This document shows positions 8,355-17,362 of a stretch of DNA of 64,000 nt, piece after piece. The translations under genes were made by a program, and so were the position numbers. Under the pieces are notes generated by a model. That model had not been told where the DNA came from. It did not search any database and saw nothing but the letters and a program-made list of their open reading frames with translations. The stretch is from CAYMGM01 sp964390005 (GTDB lineage: Bacteria > Pseudomonadota > Alphaproteobacteria > UBA9219): assembly GCA_964390005.1 (NCBI GenBank), contig CAYMGM010000008.1:1-64000 (forward strand). Direction: 5' to 3'. Positions within the stretch are counted from its first letter, which is position 1; the number at the start of each line of letters is the position of its first letter.

Positions 8355-9233
8355 ATGACGATGCATTGGGGAGATTTTGTCGCAGAAAAAACCAAAACGC
8401 ATGGCGAGTTTGTTCTCGGCGTCGATCCCGTTTTGGGAGATATTCCCTCCTGCTTCAAAAAAGCAGGAACAAGCCATATTGACGCGCTTGCCGCCTATAC
8501 ATCGTTTTTATTGGATACAACGCACGATCTGATTGGCTTTGCTAAGTTTCAATCTGCCTTCTTTGAAGCCTTTGGCATCAGCGGTATCAAAATCATGGCC
8601 GATGGCATTGCCTTTTTGCGGCAAAAAGGCATCGGCGTTATCTTAGACGCCAAGCGCGGCGATATCGGCAGCACAGCCGCCGCCTATGCCAGCGCTTATC
8701 TGACCCCGGCCAGCGCGGGCTCGTCGTCGGACATCGAAGCCGATTGCTTAACCGTCAACCCTTTCTTGGGCCCCGATACCTTAGAGCCGTTTGTCAGTTG
8801 CGCCACCAAGTACGGCAAAGGCCTTTTTGTCCTCGTCAAAACGTCAAACCCAGGCTCGGGCTGGCTGCAAGACAAGGAAATCGAAGGCGCGCGCGTTTCC
8901 GACCGCGTGGCCAAACTTGTCGCCGAAAAAGCGGCTGAAACCATGGGAGCCTCAGGCCTTGCTTGCGTCGGCGCCGTCGTTGGCGCGACCTATCCCGAAG
9001 ACAGCGCGCGTCTGCGCGGCCTGATGCCCGCTTCCATCATTCTGGCCCCCGGCCTTGGGGCCCAAGGCGGCAAAGCCGAGGATATTTGCGCGCTCCGCCG
9101 CCCGGGCCCCTCGGGCGTTTTGGTCCCCGTTTCGCGTGGCATTACAAAGGTTAAGGATCTGGACATCTCGAAAGACGATTATGCCAAGCTTTTAAGGGAG
9201 CGCGTCACCGCTTTCAAAACTGATCTTTCTTAA
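8355..9233 (+). CDS. pyrF: Orotidine 5'-phosphate decarboxylase (type 2)
   Basis: Catalyses the last step of de novo UMP synthesis, decarboxylation of OMP. The catalytic Lys-Asp signature is present as LDAKRGDIG (Lys100), with the early FAKFQSAFFE and late VPVSRGI motifs of the longer type 2 OMP decarboxylases, which fits the 292-residue length. The ATG at 8355 follows an AAGGTT site; an in-frame TTG at 8316 is less likely. It heads a run pyrF, pyrE, pyrD, each followed by its own hairpin, so they may not form one simple transcript. Confidence 0.95.
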   Translation: MTMHWGDFVAEKTKTHGEFVLGVDPVLGDIPSCFKKAGTSHIDALAAYTSFLLDTTHDLIGFAKFQSAFFEAFGISGIKIMADGIAFLRQKGIGVILDAKRGDIGSTAAAYASAYLTPASAGSSSDIEADCLTVNPFLGPDTLEPFVSCATKYGKGLFVLVKTSNPGSGWLQDKEIEGARVSDRVAKLVAEKAAETMGASGLACVGAVVGATYPEDSARLRGLMPASIILAPGLGAQGGKAEDICALRRPGPSGVLVPVSRGITKVKDLDISKDDYAKLLRERVTAFKTDLS

Positions 9234-9253
9234 TTCCAGTTTTGTTCCCCTTC

Positions 9254-9287
9254 GCCTCTGCCCTCCTTCGGGGCAGAGGCTTTTTTT
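9254..9287 (+). terminator. Rho-independent terminator after pyrF
   Basis: A perfect 10-bp stem, GCCTCTGCCC (9254-9263) and GGGCAGAGGC (9271-9280), with a seven-base loop is followed by seven T residues. It lies 20 bases past the pyrF stop. Confidence 0.92.
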
Positions 9288-9475
9288 ATCCACAGCCTCA
9301 TGAAAGCCGCGGCGAGAGCCGATTTTAAGGTGGGTTCTTGATCTTGGTTGTGCTACAGAAAATTTTTAGCTGACGGACCAACGGGCGCTGCCCACCGCGC
9401 GCTTGAGGACAAGGGCTGTCATGCACAATGATTTCTTAGAAAAAAACAAAACATCAAGGAAGGCAAAGGCACAAC

Positions 9476-10156
9476 ATGGAACAGGCACAAATTGATCTTA
9501 TCACGTTACTTTTGGAAACGGGCGCGCTGAAGTTCGGTGAGTTTGTGCTGAAATCCGGTCGCGTTTCCCCTTATTTCATCAACACAGGCATTTTATCTAG
9601 CGGCAACGCTTTGGTCACGCTGGGCGCCGCCTATGCCGATCACATCGCGCGCAGCGGTCTGTCGGGTGTCGATTATCTTTTTGGCCCGGCTTATAAAGGC
9701 ATCCCCTTGGCGGCTTGCGCGGCGATGGCTCTTTCCAATCGTCACCAAAAGAACGTCAAATTGATCTATGACCGCAAAGAAGAAAAAGACCATGCCGAGC
9801 GCGGACGTTTGGTAGGCATCCCCCCGAAAGACGGCGAATCCATCTTGATCGTCGAAGACGTCATCACAGCAGGCACCACGCTGCGCGAAGTCGTTCCGTT
9901 TTTAAACGGCCTTGCCAAGCTAACCATCAGCGGTTTGCTGATCGTCGTTGATCGCTGCGAACGCGGCACAGGCGACAAATCGGCGACGCAACAGGTTCTG
10001 GAAGATTTCGGCATCAAGACCTATCCGCTTCTGACCATCTATGAAATCCGCGACTATCTAACATCGCCCGCCAGTGGATCTTACCAGCTTTCGGCTGACA
10101 TGGCCGCCGCGCTGGATCGTTATCTGGGACAATATGGCGTCGGGCAACCCGCCTGA
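9476..10156 (+). CDS. pyrE: Orotate phosphoribosyltransferase
   Basis: Converts orotate and PRPP to OMP, the step before PyrF. The PRPP-binding motif ILIVEDVITAGTT is at residues 123-135, and the flexible catalytic loop with DRKEEKDHAERG is around 99-110. The 226-residue length is within the normal range. The gene lies 243 bases after pyrF, beyond that gene's terminator, so it probably has its own promoter, though none is clear in 9288-9475. Confidence 0.96.
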   Translation: MEQAQIDLITLLLETGALKFGEFVLKSGRVSPYFINTGILSSGNALVTLGAAYADHIARSGLSGVDYLFGPAYKGIPLAACAAMALSNRHQKNVKLIYDRKEEKDHAERGRLVGIPPKDGESILIVEDVITAGTTLREVVPFLNGLAKLTISGLLIVVDRCERGTGDKSATQQVLEDFGIKTYPLLTIYEIRDYLTSPASGSYQLSADMAAALDRYLGQYGVGQPA

Positions 10157-10172
10157 TTTTTGCAACGAAACA

Positions 10173-10203
10173 AAGGCCGTTTGAGAAAATCCCAAACGGC
10201 CTT
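10173..10203 (+). terminator. Hairpin between pyrE and pyrD
   Basis: An 11-bp perfect stem, AAGGCCGTTTG (10173-10183) with CAAACGGCCTT (10193-10203), lies 16 bases after the pyrE stop and 21 bases before pyrD. It is followed only by TT and then CACAATATAT, so it may be a weak or Rho-assisted terminator, or an mRNA-stabilising hairpin. Confidence 0.6.
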
Positions 10204-10224
10204 CACAATATATGAGGTTCTTCC

Positions 10225-11331
10225 ATGTTATTCGATTCGGTCATCAGCCCCGTTTTGGGCCTTCTTCCTTCCGAAGAAACGCAAACCGTCGCCAAAAGCT
10301 CGCTACGTCTTTTTGAAAAGACCGGTGGCATGGGCCGAAGCGTCTTTCAACTGATCAACGGCGCGCCCGTTCAAGACCCACGCCTTCAAGTCACGGTTGC
10401 GGGCATTCCCTTTGCAAACCCGGTGACCGTCGGCGCAGGCTGGGATAAAGCTGCCGATCTTGTCCGCGCCTTGTGCTGGATGGGGTTCTCGGGCGTCGAG
10501 GTTGGGACCGTGACCGAAAACCCGCAGCCCGGCAATCCCAAACCCCGCCAGTTTGTCATTGGCCGCGGCGTCGTTTTGAACTGGCTGGGCTTTAACGGCC
10601 CCGGCATGGAAGCCGTCGCGCATAATCTTGAGCGTTACCAGAGCGACCCGGTCGTCATTGGCCTGAATGTCGGCAAAAATAAAGAAGTCACGCCCGAAGA
10701 CGCGCCCGAAAAGCATGCCGTTGTCGTGCGTCGCTTGGCGCATTATGCCAAATACGTAACGATCAATCTTTCGTCGCCCAACACACCGGGCCTGCGCAAT
10801 CTGTTGGCGCGCGAACATCTGGAAGGCATCGTCCGCGCTGTCCAGAACGCGCTGAAAGATGTCAACCAAGCCGACAAGCCCTTGTTCGTCAAAATATCGC
10901 CTGACATGGCCCTGGCCGATTTGGACGATGTATTAGACGTCTGCACATCGCTGAAAGTGTCGGGCGTCACGGCATCGAACACAACCGTTCGGCAAGATCT
11001 GAAAGCTAAATACGGCGAGCGCTGGCGCAACCAACAAGGCGGCCTTAGCGGCAATGACGATGATTATCGCCTGATGGTCAACGAGCAAATCCGTCATATC
11101 CGCAAGCATGCGGGCGATTCTCTGATCATCATGGGCGTTGGCGGCGTTGATTCAGCGCAAACCGCGCTTGATAAAATGATGGCGGGCGCGTCGCTGGTTC
11201 AAGTCGTCGCGGGCATCCGTGGCCGCGGCCCCGGTATCGCCAATATCATCAATGCAGGCCTTGTCGAATGGATGGACAAGAACGGCGTGAAAAGCCTTTC
11301 GGAAATCATCGGGCAAGAAAAACAAGCCTGA
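10225..11331 (+). CDS. pyrD: Dihydroorotate dehydrogenase (quinone, class 2)
   Basis: FMN enzyme oxidising dihydroorotate to orotate with electrons passed to membrane quinone. Class 2 identity is shown by the N-terminal extension before the barrel, which forms the membrane-associated helices, and by the serine-containing active-site segment NLSSPNTPGLRNL. FMN-binding features include GVGGVDS near the C-terminus. GAGG is placed eight bases upstream of the ATG. With pyrF and pyrE it supplies three of the last steps of pyrimidine synthesis from one locus. Confidence 0.96.
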   Translation: MLFDSVISPVLGLLPSEETQTVAKSSLRLFEKTGGMGRSVFQLINGAPVQDPRLQVTVAGIPFANPVTVGAGWDKAADLVRALCWMGFSGVEVGTVTENPQPGNPKPRQFVIGRGVVLNWLGFNGPGMEAVAHNLERYQSDPVVIGLNVGKNKEVTPEDAPEKHAVVVRRLAHYAKYVTINLSSPNTPGLRNLLAREHLEGIVRAVQNALKDVNQADKPLFVKISPDMALADLDDVLDVCTSLKVSGVTASNTTVRQDLKAKYGERWRNQQGGLSGNDDDYRLMVNEQIRHIRKHAGDSLIIMGVGGVDSAQTALDKMMAGASLVQVVAGIRGRGPGIANIINAGLVEWMDKNGVKSLSEIIGQEKQA

Positions 11332-11435
11332 AAAGGCGGCGTGACGCCGCGGTCCTTCTTGGGGGGAGAACACGTCTGCCTCAGGGGTATGCCCCCAAGC
11401 ATAGCCGCCGACTGTGACAACGTTGCGTCCTTCGC

Positions 11436-11497
11436 GTCATCCCCCCGCGGCTTGGCACGCCGTCGCGCTATGTGCGTGGGCGCAAGGCGGGGATGAC
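11436..11497. repeat. GTCATCCC-type intergenic inverted repeat
   Basis: GTCATCCCC (11436-11444) and GGGGATGAC (11489-11497) form an inverted repeat in the gap between pyrD and the convergent metal transporter gene. The same GTCATCCC/GGGATGAC ends occur in the repeats after lysS, so this looks like a copy of a dispersed intergenic palindrome. A short GCGGCG/CGCCGC hairpin without a T-run also lies at 11336-11350, just past the pyrD stop. Confidence 0.5.
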
Positions 11498-11580
11498 ACA
11501 AAAAAGAGGGGAAAACTGCGACGCTTTGTCTGCGCCCAAGAGGGGTGGGCTCCATACTTTTCGCGCGACGCAAATCGTGC

Positions 11581-12966
11581 TTAGGGATTTATGTCTTCCT
11601 CTTGTTCAGGCTCGGCATGCGCGACGATGCGCCAGATGCCGGGGTGCATCGCACGGATACGACGCTCAAGACTATCGACCCAATCATGAACGTCGGCAAC
11701 GGTGTGCGATGGGTCTGTCAAGCAGTGAAAAACAACCAAAAGCCCCTGCTGGACCTTGCGCACGCGAACATCGTGAACCGTATGAAGGCTTGTCGTTTCC
11801 ATCACATTTTTTTCAATCAAGGACACGATCTCTTCGCGGACGTTGTCTTCGACCTCTCCGCCTTCGATGCCGCGGTCTTGTAGGGGCTCGATATGCGTTT
11901 CGACTTCTGTTTCCTCTCCAAACTCGGATCGCATGTCGGCCTCAAGATGAGACGCCTTCGCATGAGCTTTTTGCAGCGCTTCTTCGCCATCGACCTCAAG
12001 ATCGAAGCCGACGAACAAGCGCCCATTCGAGCGATGCGACGTCACATGATGGACATTGGCATCGTGATTGGCTGCAATGACCATCACACGCTGCAAAACG
12101 GTCTCGGAACTCAAAGCCAAAGGATGCGTTGAGATCGAAACTTCAGCTTCGGGCATTGCCGCTTGGATGGCCTCAATCGCTTGGTGTTTGATAGCGTCGA
12201 CACGCGCCTGAGAAAGGCTGCGCCCAACCGCAATGTCGGCGTCGACGAAAAACAAGCTTCCCGCAGGACGAAGCCGAACGCGATTGATATTCGAAACACC
12301 CTCGACACCCGTCAAGATGGTCTTGATGCGATTCATCGCACCGTCAGGCGCCGTATCGATCAACGTATCGATGGTCCGACGCCCCATCACCCACCCGGCA
12401 TGGCAGACAAAGATTGACACGCCGATAGCGGCCAAGGCATCGCCTTCGGGCCAACCCAGCCACACTAAGCCAAGCCCCAGCAGAACGACCGTCGAGCTAA
12501 GGACATCCGAGCTAAAATGAAGCGCATCGGCTTCCAAAGCTTGACTACGCGTTTTTTGAGCCACGCGTTTCAAAGCGCGCGCGCGGGACAAGTCGATCAG
12601 AATGGATGCAACAATAACGCCGACAGACCAAAGGGTCGTTTCCACATGATAGTCGCCAGCTAAAAGACGATGCCCCGCTTCGTAGATAATCCAAAAACTT
12701 GTGATAAAAAGGAGGATCGTCTCGGCCAGCGCGGCAATGCTCTCGATCTTTCCATGCCCATAGGGATGTTTATCGTCGGCCGGTTTGTCGCTGACGCGCA
12801 CGGCCATATAAGTCATGATCGTCGCGCCAAAATCGAGCAAACTGTGAAGCCCTTCCGAGACAAGCCCCAAACTTCCCGTCATCAAGCCTATCGTGAACTT
12901 ACCGATCGTCATCAAGGCACTGGCTGCCATTGAACTCAGGGCCACAGACTGCTTTTCACTTGTCAT
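11581..12966 (-). CDS. Cation diffusion facilitator metal transporter
   Basis: Exports divalent metal (Zn, Fe, Mn or Co) from cytoplasm in exchange for protons. Both metal-site signatures of the CDF family are present: HSLLD in TM2 and HFSSD in TM5, with SxGLVSEGLHS before the first. Six membrane helices fill the first ~210 residues. The cytoplasmic region is long: after the usual ferredoxin-like domain there is a second similar stretch, bringing the protein to 461 residues against ~300 for most CDFs. The ATG at 12966 is preferred because GGAG lies eight bases upstream. It converges on pyrD and appears monocistronic. Confidence 0.93.
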   Translation of the reverse strand: MTSEKQSVALSSMAASALMTIGKFTIGLMTGSLGLVSEGLHSLLDFGATIMTYMAVRVSDKPADDKHPYGHGKIESIAALAETILLFITSFWIIYEAGHRLLAGDYHVETTLWSVGVIVASILIDLSRARALKRVAQKTRSQALEADALHFSSDVLSSTVVLLGLGLVWLGWPEGDALAAIGVSIFVCHAGWVMGRRTIDTLIDTAPDGAMNRIKTILTGVEGVSNINRVRLRPAGSLFFVDADIAVGRSLSQARVDAIKHQAIEAIQAAMPEAEVSISTHPLALSSETVLQRVMVIAANHDANVHHVTSHRSNGRLFVGFDLEVDGEEALQKAHAKASHLEADMRSEFGEETEVETHIEPLQDRGIEGGEVEDNVREEIVSLIEKNVMETTSLHTVHDVRVRKVQQGLLVVFHCLTDPSHTVADVHDWVDSLERRIRAMHPGIWRIVAHAEPEQEEDINP

Positions 12967-13354
12967 TAAAAATCTCCAGATTACTGACATTCATCGTCTT
13001 CTTTTCCCCAAGGAAAAAGAACGTACGGATCTTAGCGACCCTGAATCGTATCGTGACAGGAAGTGTCTTAGCATAACATTTTTAGAATCGCGCTTTCCTT
13101 TGCAGGTTGTTTTCCGTTGCGAAGGATCCGCTTCTCAGATCGCTTTTAAAGCAAAATACGTGCGGATGAAACATTATTACAAATCAACCACAACTTATGA
13201 ATAACATCGAACCAAAGTATACATACATTAATATTCACACATCCTTTTCTAAAAAGAGCGTGCCACTTAAAATATCCGTCGGTATATTAAGCCAATCCTT
13301 CCCCTCTTCCTCTTTCCCTCCCCTTTACATAAACGTCTTCAACGGAGCTCCCCC
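12967..13354. other. AT-rich divergent intergenic region
   Basis: This 388-base gap separates the leftward metal transporter and the rightward chemoreceptor. The portion 13140-13320 is distinctly AT-rich compared with its flanks, as expected for promoters. A GGAG site precedes the chemoreceptor ATG. I could not settle on a specific -35/-10 pair and no gene is supported. Confidence 0.4.
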
Positions 13355-15055
13355 ATGATTAGATACGCGGACCTGAAAATCCTGAACAAGATTTTGTCCG
13401 TCCTCGGCCTTCTTGCCGCCCTTGTTTTAGGCGTTGCTTGGTATGCCAGCGTTCAAATGCAACTCATTGATGCGCTTGATACCGCTGTTATCGAACATGC
13501 CGATCAGGCCAGCCTTTCGATGGCCCGCGCGAACCGGTATGCTCTCAATGTTTACGCGGGATTATACCGGCTTATTGCTTCAACAACTCAGGAAGGAAAT
13601 GAAGCTGCCGTTGCTTTCATCCGCGATGGAGAGGACAAATTTAAAGAACGTCTTGACCAAGCGATAAAGGCGATGCCCGAAAAAGAAAACATCTTTCGCC
13701 CCCTTGGGACGGAAATGGACCAACTTATCAATCAAGGGGCCTGCGCCGATGTGATCAGGCTTGGCAACACGACAGATGCTGAAGAAAACGCAAAAGCCAA
13801 TAAATTGATGGATGAATCGTGCGCACCGTCCCTGGTCGCGTTCAATGCAAAACTAACCAAAAACATGCTGCAACTGATCGATGAAGGTCAAAAAGCATCG
13901 GCAGATGCCACAGCCGAGATCGACACGATTGTCAGTAAAATGCTTGTCAGTTCAATCGTCGTTCTTATCATCGTTTTCTGGCTTGCCGTTTACTTGACGC
14001 GTAAAGAAGTAACGACTCCTTTGTTAATCGTCGAAAACGGTTTATCCGAGCTTGCGCATGACAATTTGAATGTCGATGTCACGGGCGACGATCGTCAGGA
14101 TGAAATTGGGAGCATGGCGCGTACCTTTAAAACGATGCGCGAAAGCTTGGTCCGCATGCGTAAGCTTGAGGCCGAACAACGTGCCGATGTCGAGGCCAAG
14201 GCGCGGCGCGGCGAGAAAATCGCCAAACTTGTCAGCGATTTTGAAAACATGATCCGCGGTATTACGGAAACCGTTGCCTCGTCAGCAACCGAGCTGCAAT
14301 CCAGCGCGGCAACCATGTCGGCAACGGCACAAGAAACCCAGCAGCAAAGCTCGACCGTGGCGTCAGCTTCGCAACAGGCGACGGCAAACGTCCAGGCTGT
14401 TGCAGGGGCTACCGAAGAAATGACGGCCTCGACCCAAGAAATCGGCCAACAAGTCACGCGCGCTTCGCAAATGTCGTCAGACGCCGTCGATCAAGCCCGC
14501 TCGACAAAGGAAACTGTTGGCGGTTTGGCCAAGGCTTCGGATAAAATCGGCGAAGTCGTCAAGCTTATTCAGGAAATCGCCGCACAAACGAACCTTTTGG
14601 CGCTGAACGCAACGATCGAAGCTGCCCGCGCAGGCGACGCCGGTAAAGGTTTTGCCGTTGTCGCAGGCGAAGTCAAAAATCTGGCCAGCCAAACAGCGAA
14701 GGCAACGGAAGAAATCTCGGGGCAAATCACCGGCATTCAGCAAGCGACAACCTCGACGGTTCAGGCTATCGACAAGATCGATGTCTCTATCGGACAGATC
14801 AGCCACGTCGCCGATACGGTTGCCGCCGCCGTCCAAGAGCAAATCGCGGCGACAGGTGAAATCGCGAACAATGTTCATCAGGCCGCTCAAGGAACGGATG
14901 AAATCTCGCGCAACATCACGGGCGTTGCTCAAGCGGCAGAACAAACGGGATCAGCCGCCGAAATGGTTTTGACCGCAGCTGAACAACTTTCAGAAGAAGC
15001 TGAAAGATTAAAATCGGAAGTCGAGAAGTTTATCGCGGACTTGAATGCCGCCTAA
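13355..15055 (+). CDS. Methyl-accepting chemotaxis protein
   Basis: Transmembrane chemoreceptor signalling to CheA/CheW. TM1 is at about residues 11-31, a periplasmic helical sensor of about 160 residues follows, TM2 is at about 195-215, then HAMP (216-270) and the long cytoplasmic coiled-coil. The hairpin tip is unmistakable: EIAAQTNLLALNATIEAARAG followed by FAVVAGEVKNLA. Glu/Gln pairs flanking the tip are probable methylation sites. There is no C-terminal CheR-binding pentapeptide. No other chemotaxis gene is adjacent, so this is an orphan receptor; its ligand is unknown. Confidence 0.95.
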   Translation: MIRYADLKILNKILSVLGLLAALVLGVAWYASVQMQLIDALDTAVIEHADQASLSMARANRYALNVYAGLYRLIASTTQEGNEAAVAFIRDGEDKFKERLDQAIKAMPEKENIFRPLGTEMDQLINQGACADVIRLGNTTDAEENAKANKLMDESCAPSLVAFNAKLTKNMLQLIDEGQKASADATAEIDTIVSKMLVSSIVVLIIVFWLAVYLTRKEVTTPLLIVENGLSELAHDNLNVDVTGDDRQDEIGSMARTFKTMRESLVRMRKLEAEQRADVEAKARRGEKIAKLVSDFENMIRGITETVASSATELQSSAATMSATAQETQQQSSTVASASQQATANVQAVAGATEEMTASTQEIGQQVTRASQMSSDAVDQARSTKETVGGLAKASDKIGEVVKLIQEIAAQTNLLALNATIEAARAGDAGKGFAVVAGEVKNLASQTAKATEEISGQITGIQQATTSTVQAIDKIDVSIGQISHVADTVAAAVQEQIAATGEIANNVHQAAQGTDEISRNITGVAQAAEQTGSAAEMVLTAAEQLSEEAERLKSEVEKFIADLNAA

Positions 15056-15070
15056 CGAAACAAAAGACGA

Positions 15071-15107
15071 AAAAAGGCGGCGAGAATTCTCGCCGCCTTT
15101 TTTATTT
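15071..15107. terminator. Bidirectional terminator between MCP and phbB
   Basis: 15071-15102 is a perfect 32-base palindrome whose arms start AAAAAGGCGGCGAGA and end with a T-run, extended by TTATTTT. It sits 16 bases after the chemoreceptor stop and 16 before the convergent phbB stop, and would terminate both directions. Confidence 0.92.
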
Positions 15108-15117
15108 TAAAACTTAC

Positions 15118-15846
15118 TTATGAACTCATATATTGCCCGCCGTTGACGGAAAGCGTTTCGCCCGTGATAAAGCCCGCTTCATCGGCAACAAGAAAAAGAA
15201 CGGTCCGCGCCGTATCGTCGGGCGTTCCAAGACGCCCCACCGGAATGCGCGAGACGATATCCGCCAAAACTTTGGGGGGAATAGCTTTCATCATCGCCGT
15301 GTCGGTATAGCCGGGCGCAATAGCGTTGACCGTAATCCCCTTTCGCGCGCTTTCAAGCGCAAGCGATTTGGTGAAACCGACGATGCCGCCCTTCGACGCC
15401 GCATAATTCGTTTGCCCAACCTGCCCGGCCAGCCCGTTGATCGAGCTGATGTTGATGATGCGCCCGAACCCATTTTCACGCATTTTATCAATGACCGCGC
15501 GCGACATATGAAACATCGATGACAGGTTGGTCGCTAAAACGATGTTCCAATCGTCTAATGGCATTTTATGCATCATGTTATCGCGCGCAATACCTGCGTT
15601 GTTCACCAGAACTTCGATGTTGCGCCCCGTATCCGCCGCGATGGCCGCGACGCCGTGCAGACAGGCTTCGGGATCGCGTACATCCCACGCATAAACCTTG
15701 ATCCCCGTCTCGTTCTCAAAGGCGCGCGCTGTCTCATCCATGGCAATATTATTCGCGACGACATCATAGCCTGCTTTTTGCAGCGCCCGCGCCGTCGCTG
15801 CGCCAATCCCGGTGACGCCACCCGTTACCAAAGCTAAACGTCCCAT
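15118..15846 (-). CDS. phbB: Acetoacetyl-CoA reductase (SDR family)
   Basis: NADPH-dependent reduction of acetoacetyl-CoA to 3-hydroxybutyryl-CoA, the second step of polyhydroxybutyrate synthesis. It is a classical short-chain dehydrogenase: TGGVTGIG cofactor motif at the N-terminus, NNAG, catalytic Ser in ISSINGLAGQ, and YAASK. The GQVGQTNYAASKGGI context and the 242-residue length match PhbB more closely than FabG, but FabG-type activity cannot be excluded. A GGGAGG site precedes the ATG at 15846. No thiolase or PHA synthase lies nearby. Confidence 0.85.
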   Translation of the reverse strand: MGRLALVTGGVTGIGAATARALQKAGYDVVANNIAMDETARAFENETGIKVYAWDVRDPEACLHGVAAIAADTGRNIEVLVNNAGIARDNMMHKMPLDDWNIVLATNLSSMFHMSRAVIDKMRENGFGRIINISSINGLAGQVGQTNYAASKGGIVGFTKSLALESARKGITVNAIAPGYTDTAMMKAIPPKVLADIVSRIPVGRLGTPDDTARTVLFLVADEAGFITGETLSVNGGQYMSS

Positions 15847-15944
15847 TTAGGCCTCCCTTTTCTGTTGGTTCAGGCCGATCTTTGCTGTGGCCCTTTGATG
15901 CCTTTCGATCATGCCCAAAGGATCGTTAGGATGCGGTAAACATG

Positions 15945-15970
15945 AAAAAGGGGGGCCAAAGCCCCCCTTT
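15945..15970 (-). terminator. Terminator of the aminotransferase gene
   Basis: On the leftward strand AAAGGGGGGC and GCCCCCCTTT (15970-15961 / 15956-15947) form a 10-bp stem with a four-base loop followed by further T residues. It lies 22 bases after the aminotransferase stop. Confidence 0.88.
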
Positions 15971-15992
15971 CCCTTTGTCAGGCCTTCTTTTT

Positions 15993-17201
15993 TTAGCCGA
16001 CCATCTCGTGCGCCAAAGCGCCAAGGCGCTTGATCCCTTCCTCCATCGTATTGTAATCGACGGTCGAAAAGCTGAAGCGCATCGACGAAACAGACGCTTT
16101 ATTGACATAGAAAGGATGCCCAGGCACCACGCAAACCGAGCGTTCGACGCCGCGATGGAAAAATTCCATCGCATCCGCGCCGCCCGGCAACGTGACCCAC
16201 AAAAACATCCCGCCTTCCGGTTTGGTATGCGTCACTGTCGACGGAAAATAGGTTTGAATAAAACCCATCATGTCGTCTTTTTGCTTTTTGTACTTCGCTT
16301 TGATTTTGGCAATGTGCGCATCTTGGTCATTGTCGGCCATGTAATGCGTCAGAACGCGCTGCGCAAAAGTGCTGGTGTGAAGGTCGGCCGATTCCTTGAC
16401 GACAAGAAGCGCTTCGCGCAATTGTTCGGGCACGACCATCCAACCAACGCGATAGCCCGGAACAATCGTTTTCGAAAAAGTTCCCAGCAAGATCGTTTGT
16501 TCCGGGATCAAGTTCATAAACGACGTCTTGGCCGCGCCTTCGAAACGCAGCTCGCCATAGGGGTCGTCTTCAACCAAGAACGTGCCCGTCTGACGAACGA
16601 CATCGGCCACCGCGCGGCGATTATCGTCTTCATAGCTGATGCCCGACGGGTTTTGAAAGTTCGGAATCAAGTACATCATCTTGACGCGGTCTTTCAACGC
16701 TTCGGCAAGCGCAGCGACATCAAGGCCGTTCTCATTCAAAGGCACCGTGACAAATCTCGGCTTGAAAAGCGCCAAAGCGCCAATCGCGCCAAGATAGGAA
16801 GGCTCTTCCAGCAAAACGCGATCGCCTTCATTCACCAACACCTTGCCCAGCATGTCAAACGCCTGCTGCGAGCCGGTCGTAATCAAAATGTTTTCGGCTT
16901 TGACGTTTTGAATGCCGCGGGCGGCGTAACGCGCTGCGATCAATTCGCGCAGCCCCGGATAGCCAGCCGAGCCGCTATATTGAAAGGCTTCTTTGGCTTC
17001 GCTGCGCATCACCTTGTCGGTCGCAGCGGCCAGCTCATCAATCGGAAATAGGTCCTTGTTCGGAAGGCCGCCAGCAAAGGAAATCATACCGGGCTTTAGC
17101 GCAACGCCCAAAATTTCGGCAATAAAGGTTTTGGGCAGGTTCAGCATCCGCTCAGCAAGAATTTCTTCTTTCTTTTGCCGACAACAACATTCCGCACTCA
17201 T
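15993..17201 (-). CDS. PLP-dependent aminotransferase (class I/II)
   Basis: Fold-type I aminotransferase of the group containing 2-aminoadipate and aromatic aminotransferases (LysN/ARO8-like). Visible features are SFAGGLPNKDLFP near the N-terminus, the YLIPNFQNPSG signature, and the PLP-lysine motif GTFSKTIVPGYRVGW. The C-terminal Arg for carboxylate binding lies in SSMRFSFS. There is no GntR domain, so it is not a MocR regulator. Start 17201 is preferred because GGAG lies eight bases upstream. The N-terminal MSAECCCRQKK tail with three adjacent Cys is unusual. The substrate cannot be assigned. Confidence 0.85.
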   Translation of the reverse strand: MSAECCCRQKKEEILAERMLNLPKTFIAEILGVALKPGMISFAGGLPNKDLFPIDELAAATDKVMRSEAKEAFQYSGSAGYPGLRELIAARYAARGIQNVKAENILITTGSQQAFDMLGKVLVNEGDRVLLEEPSYLGAIGALALFKPRFVTVPLNENGLDVAALAEALKDRVKMMYLIPNFQNPSGISYEDDNRRAVADVVRQTGTFLVEDDPYGELRFEGAAKTSFMNLIPEQTILLGTFSKTIVPGYRVGWMVVPEQLREALLVVKESADLHTSTFAQRVLTHYMADNDQDAHIAKIKAKYKKQKDDMMGFIQTYFPSTVTHTKPEGGMFLWVTLPGGADAMEFFHRGVERSVCVVPGHPFYVNKASVSSMRFSFSTVDYNTMEEGIKRLGALAHEMVG

Positions 17202-17362
17202 TTTGCTACTCCTTTGTTTTTTAACAGTCGATCCGCCCAGTAAAACGCGCCCAGATCCTTTTGGCAACAATTTCATCGTATTGCCCTTTGTTGACGGGCT
17301 ATTAAGCTCTATGGGTCCATAAAGGATCTGTTTCTCTCTTTCTGTCAGGAAATAGAGCCATT

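Noticed and set aside
12893..13204. A 103-codon frame in the AT-rich gap before the chemoreceptor
   Set aside because: Begins antisense to the CDF gene, has no ribosome-binding site, and its translation has no domain-like pattern.
15993..17201. MocR-type transcription regulator
   Set aside because: Only the aminotransferase domain is present; there is no N-terminal GntR helix-turn-helix.
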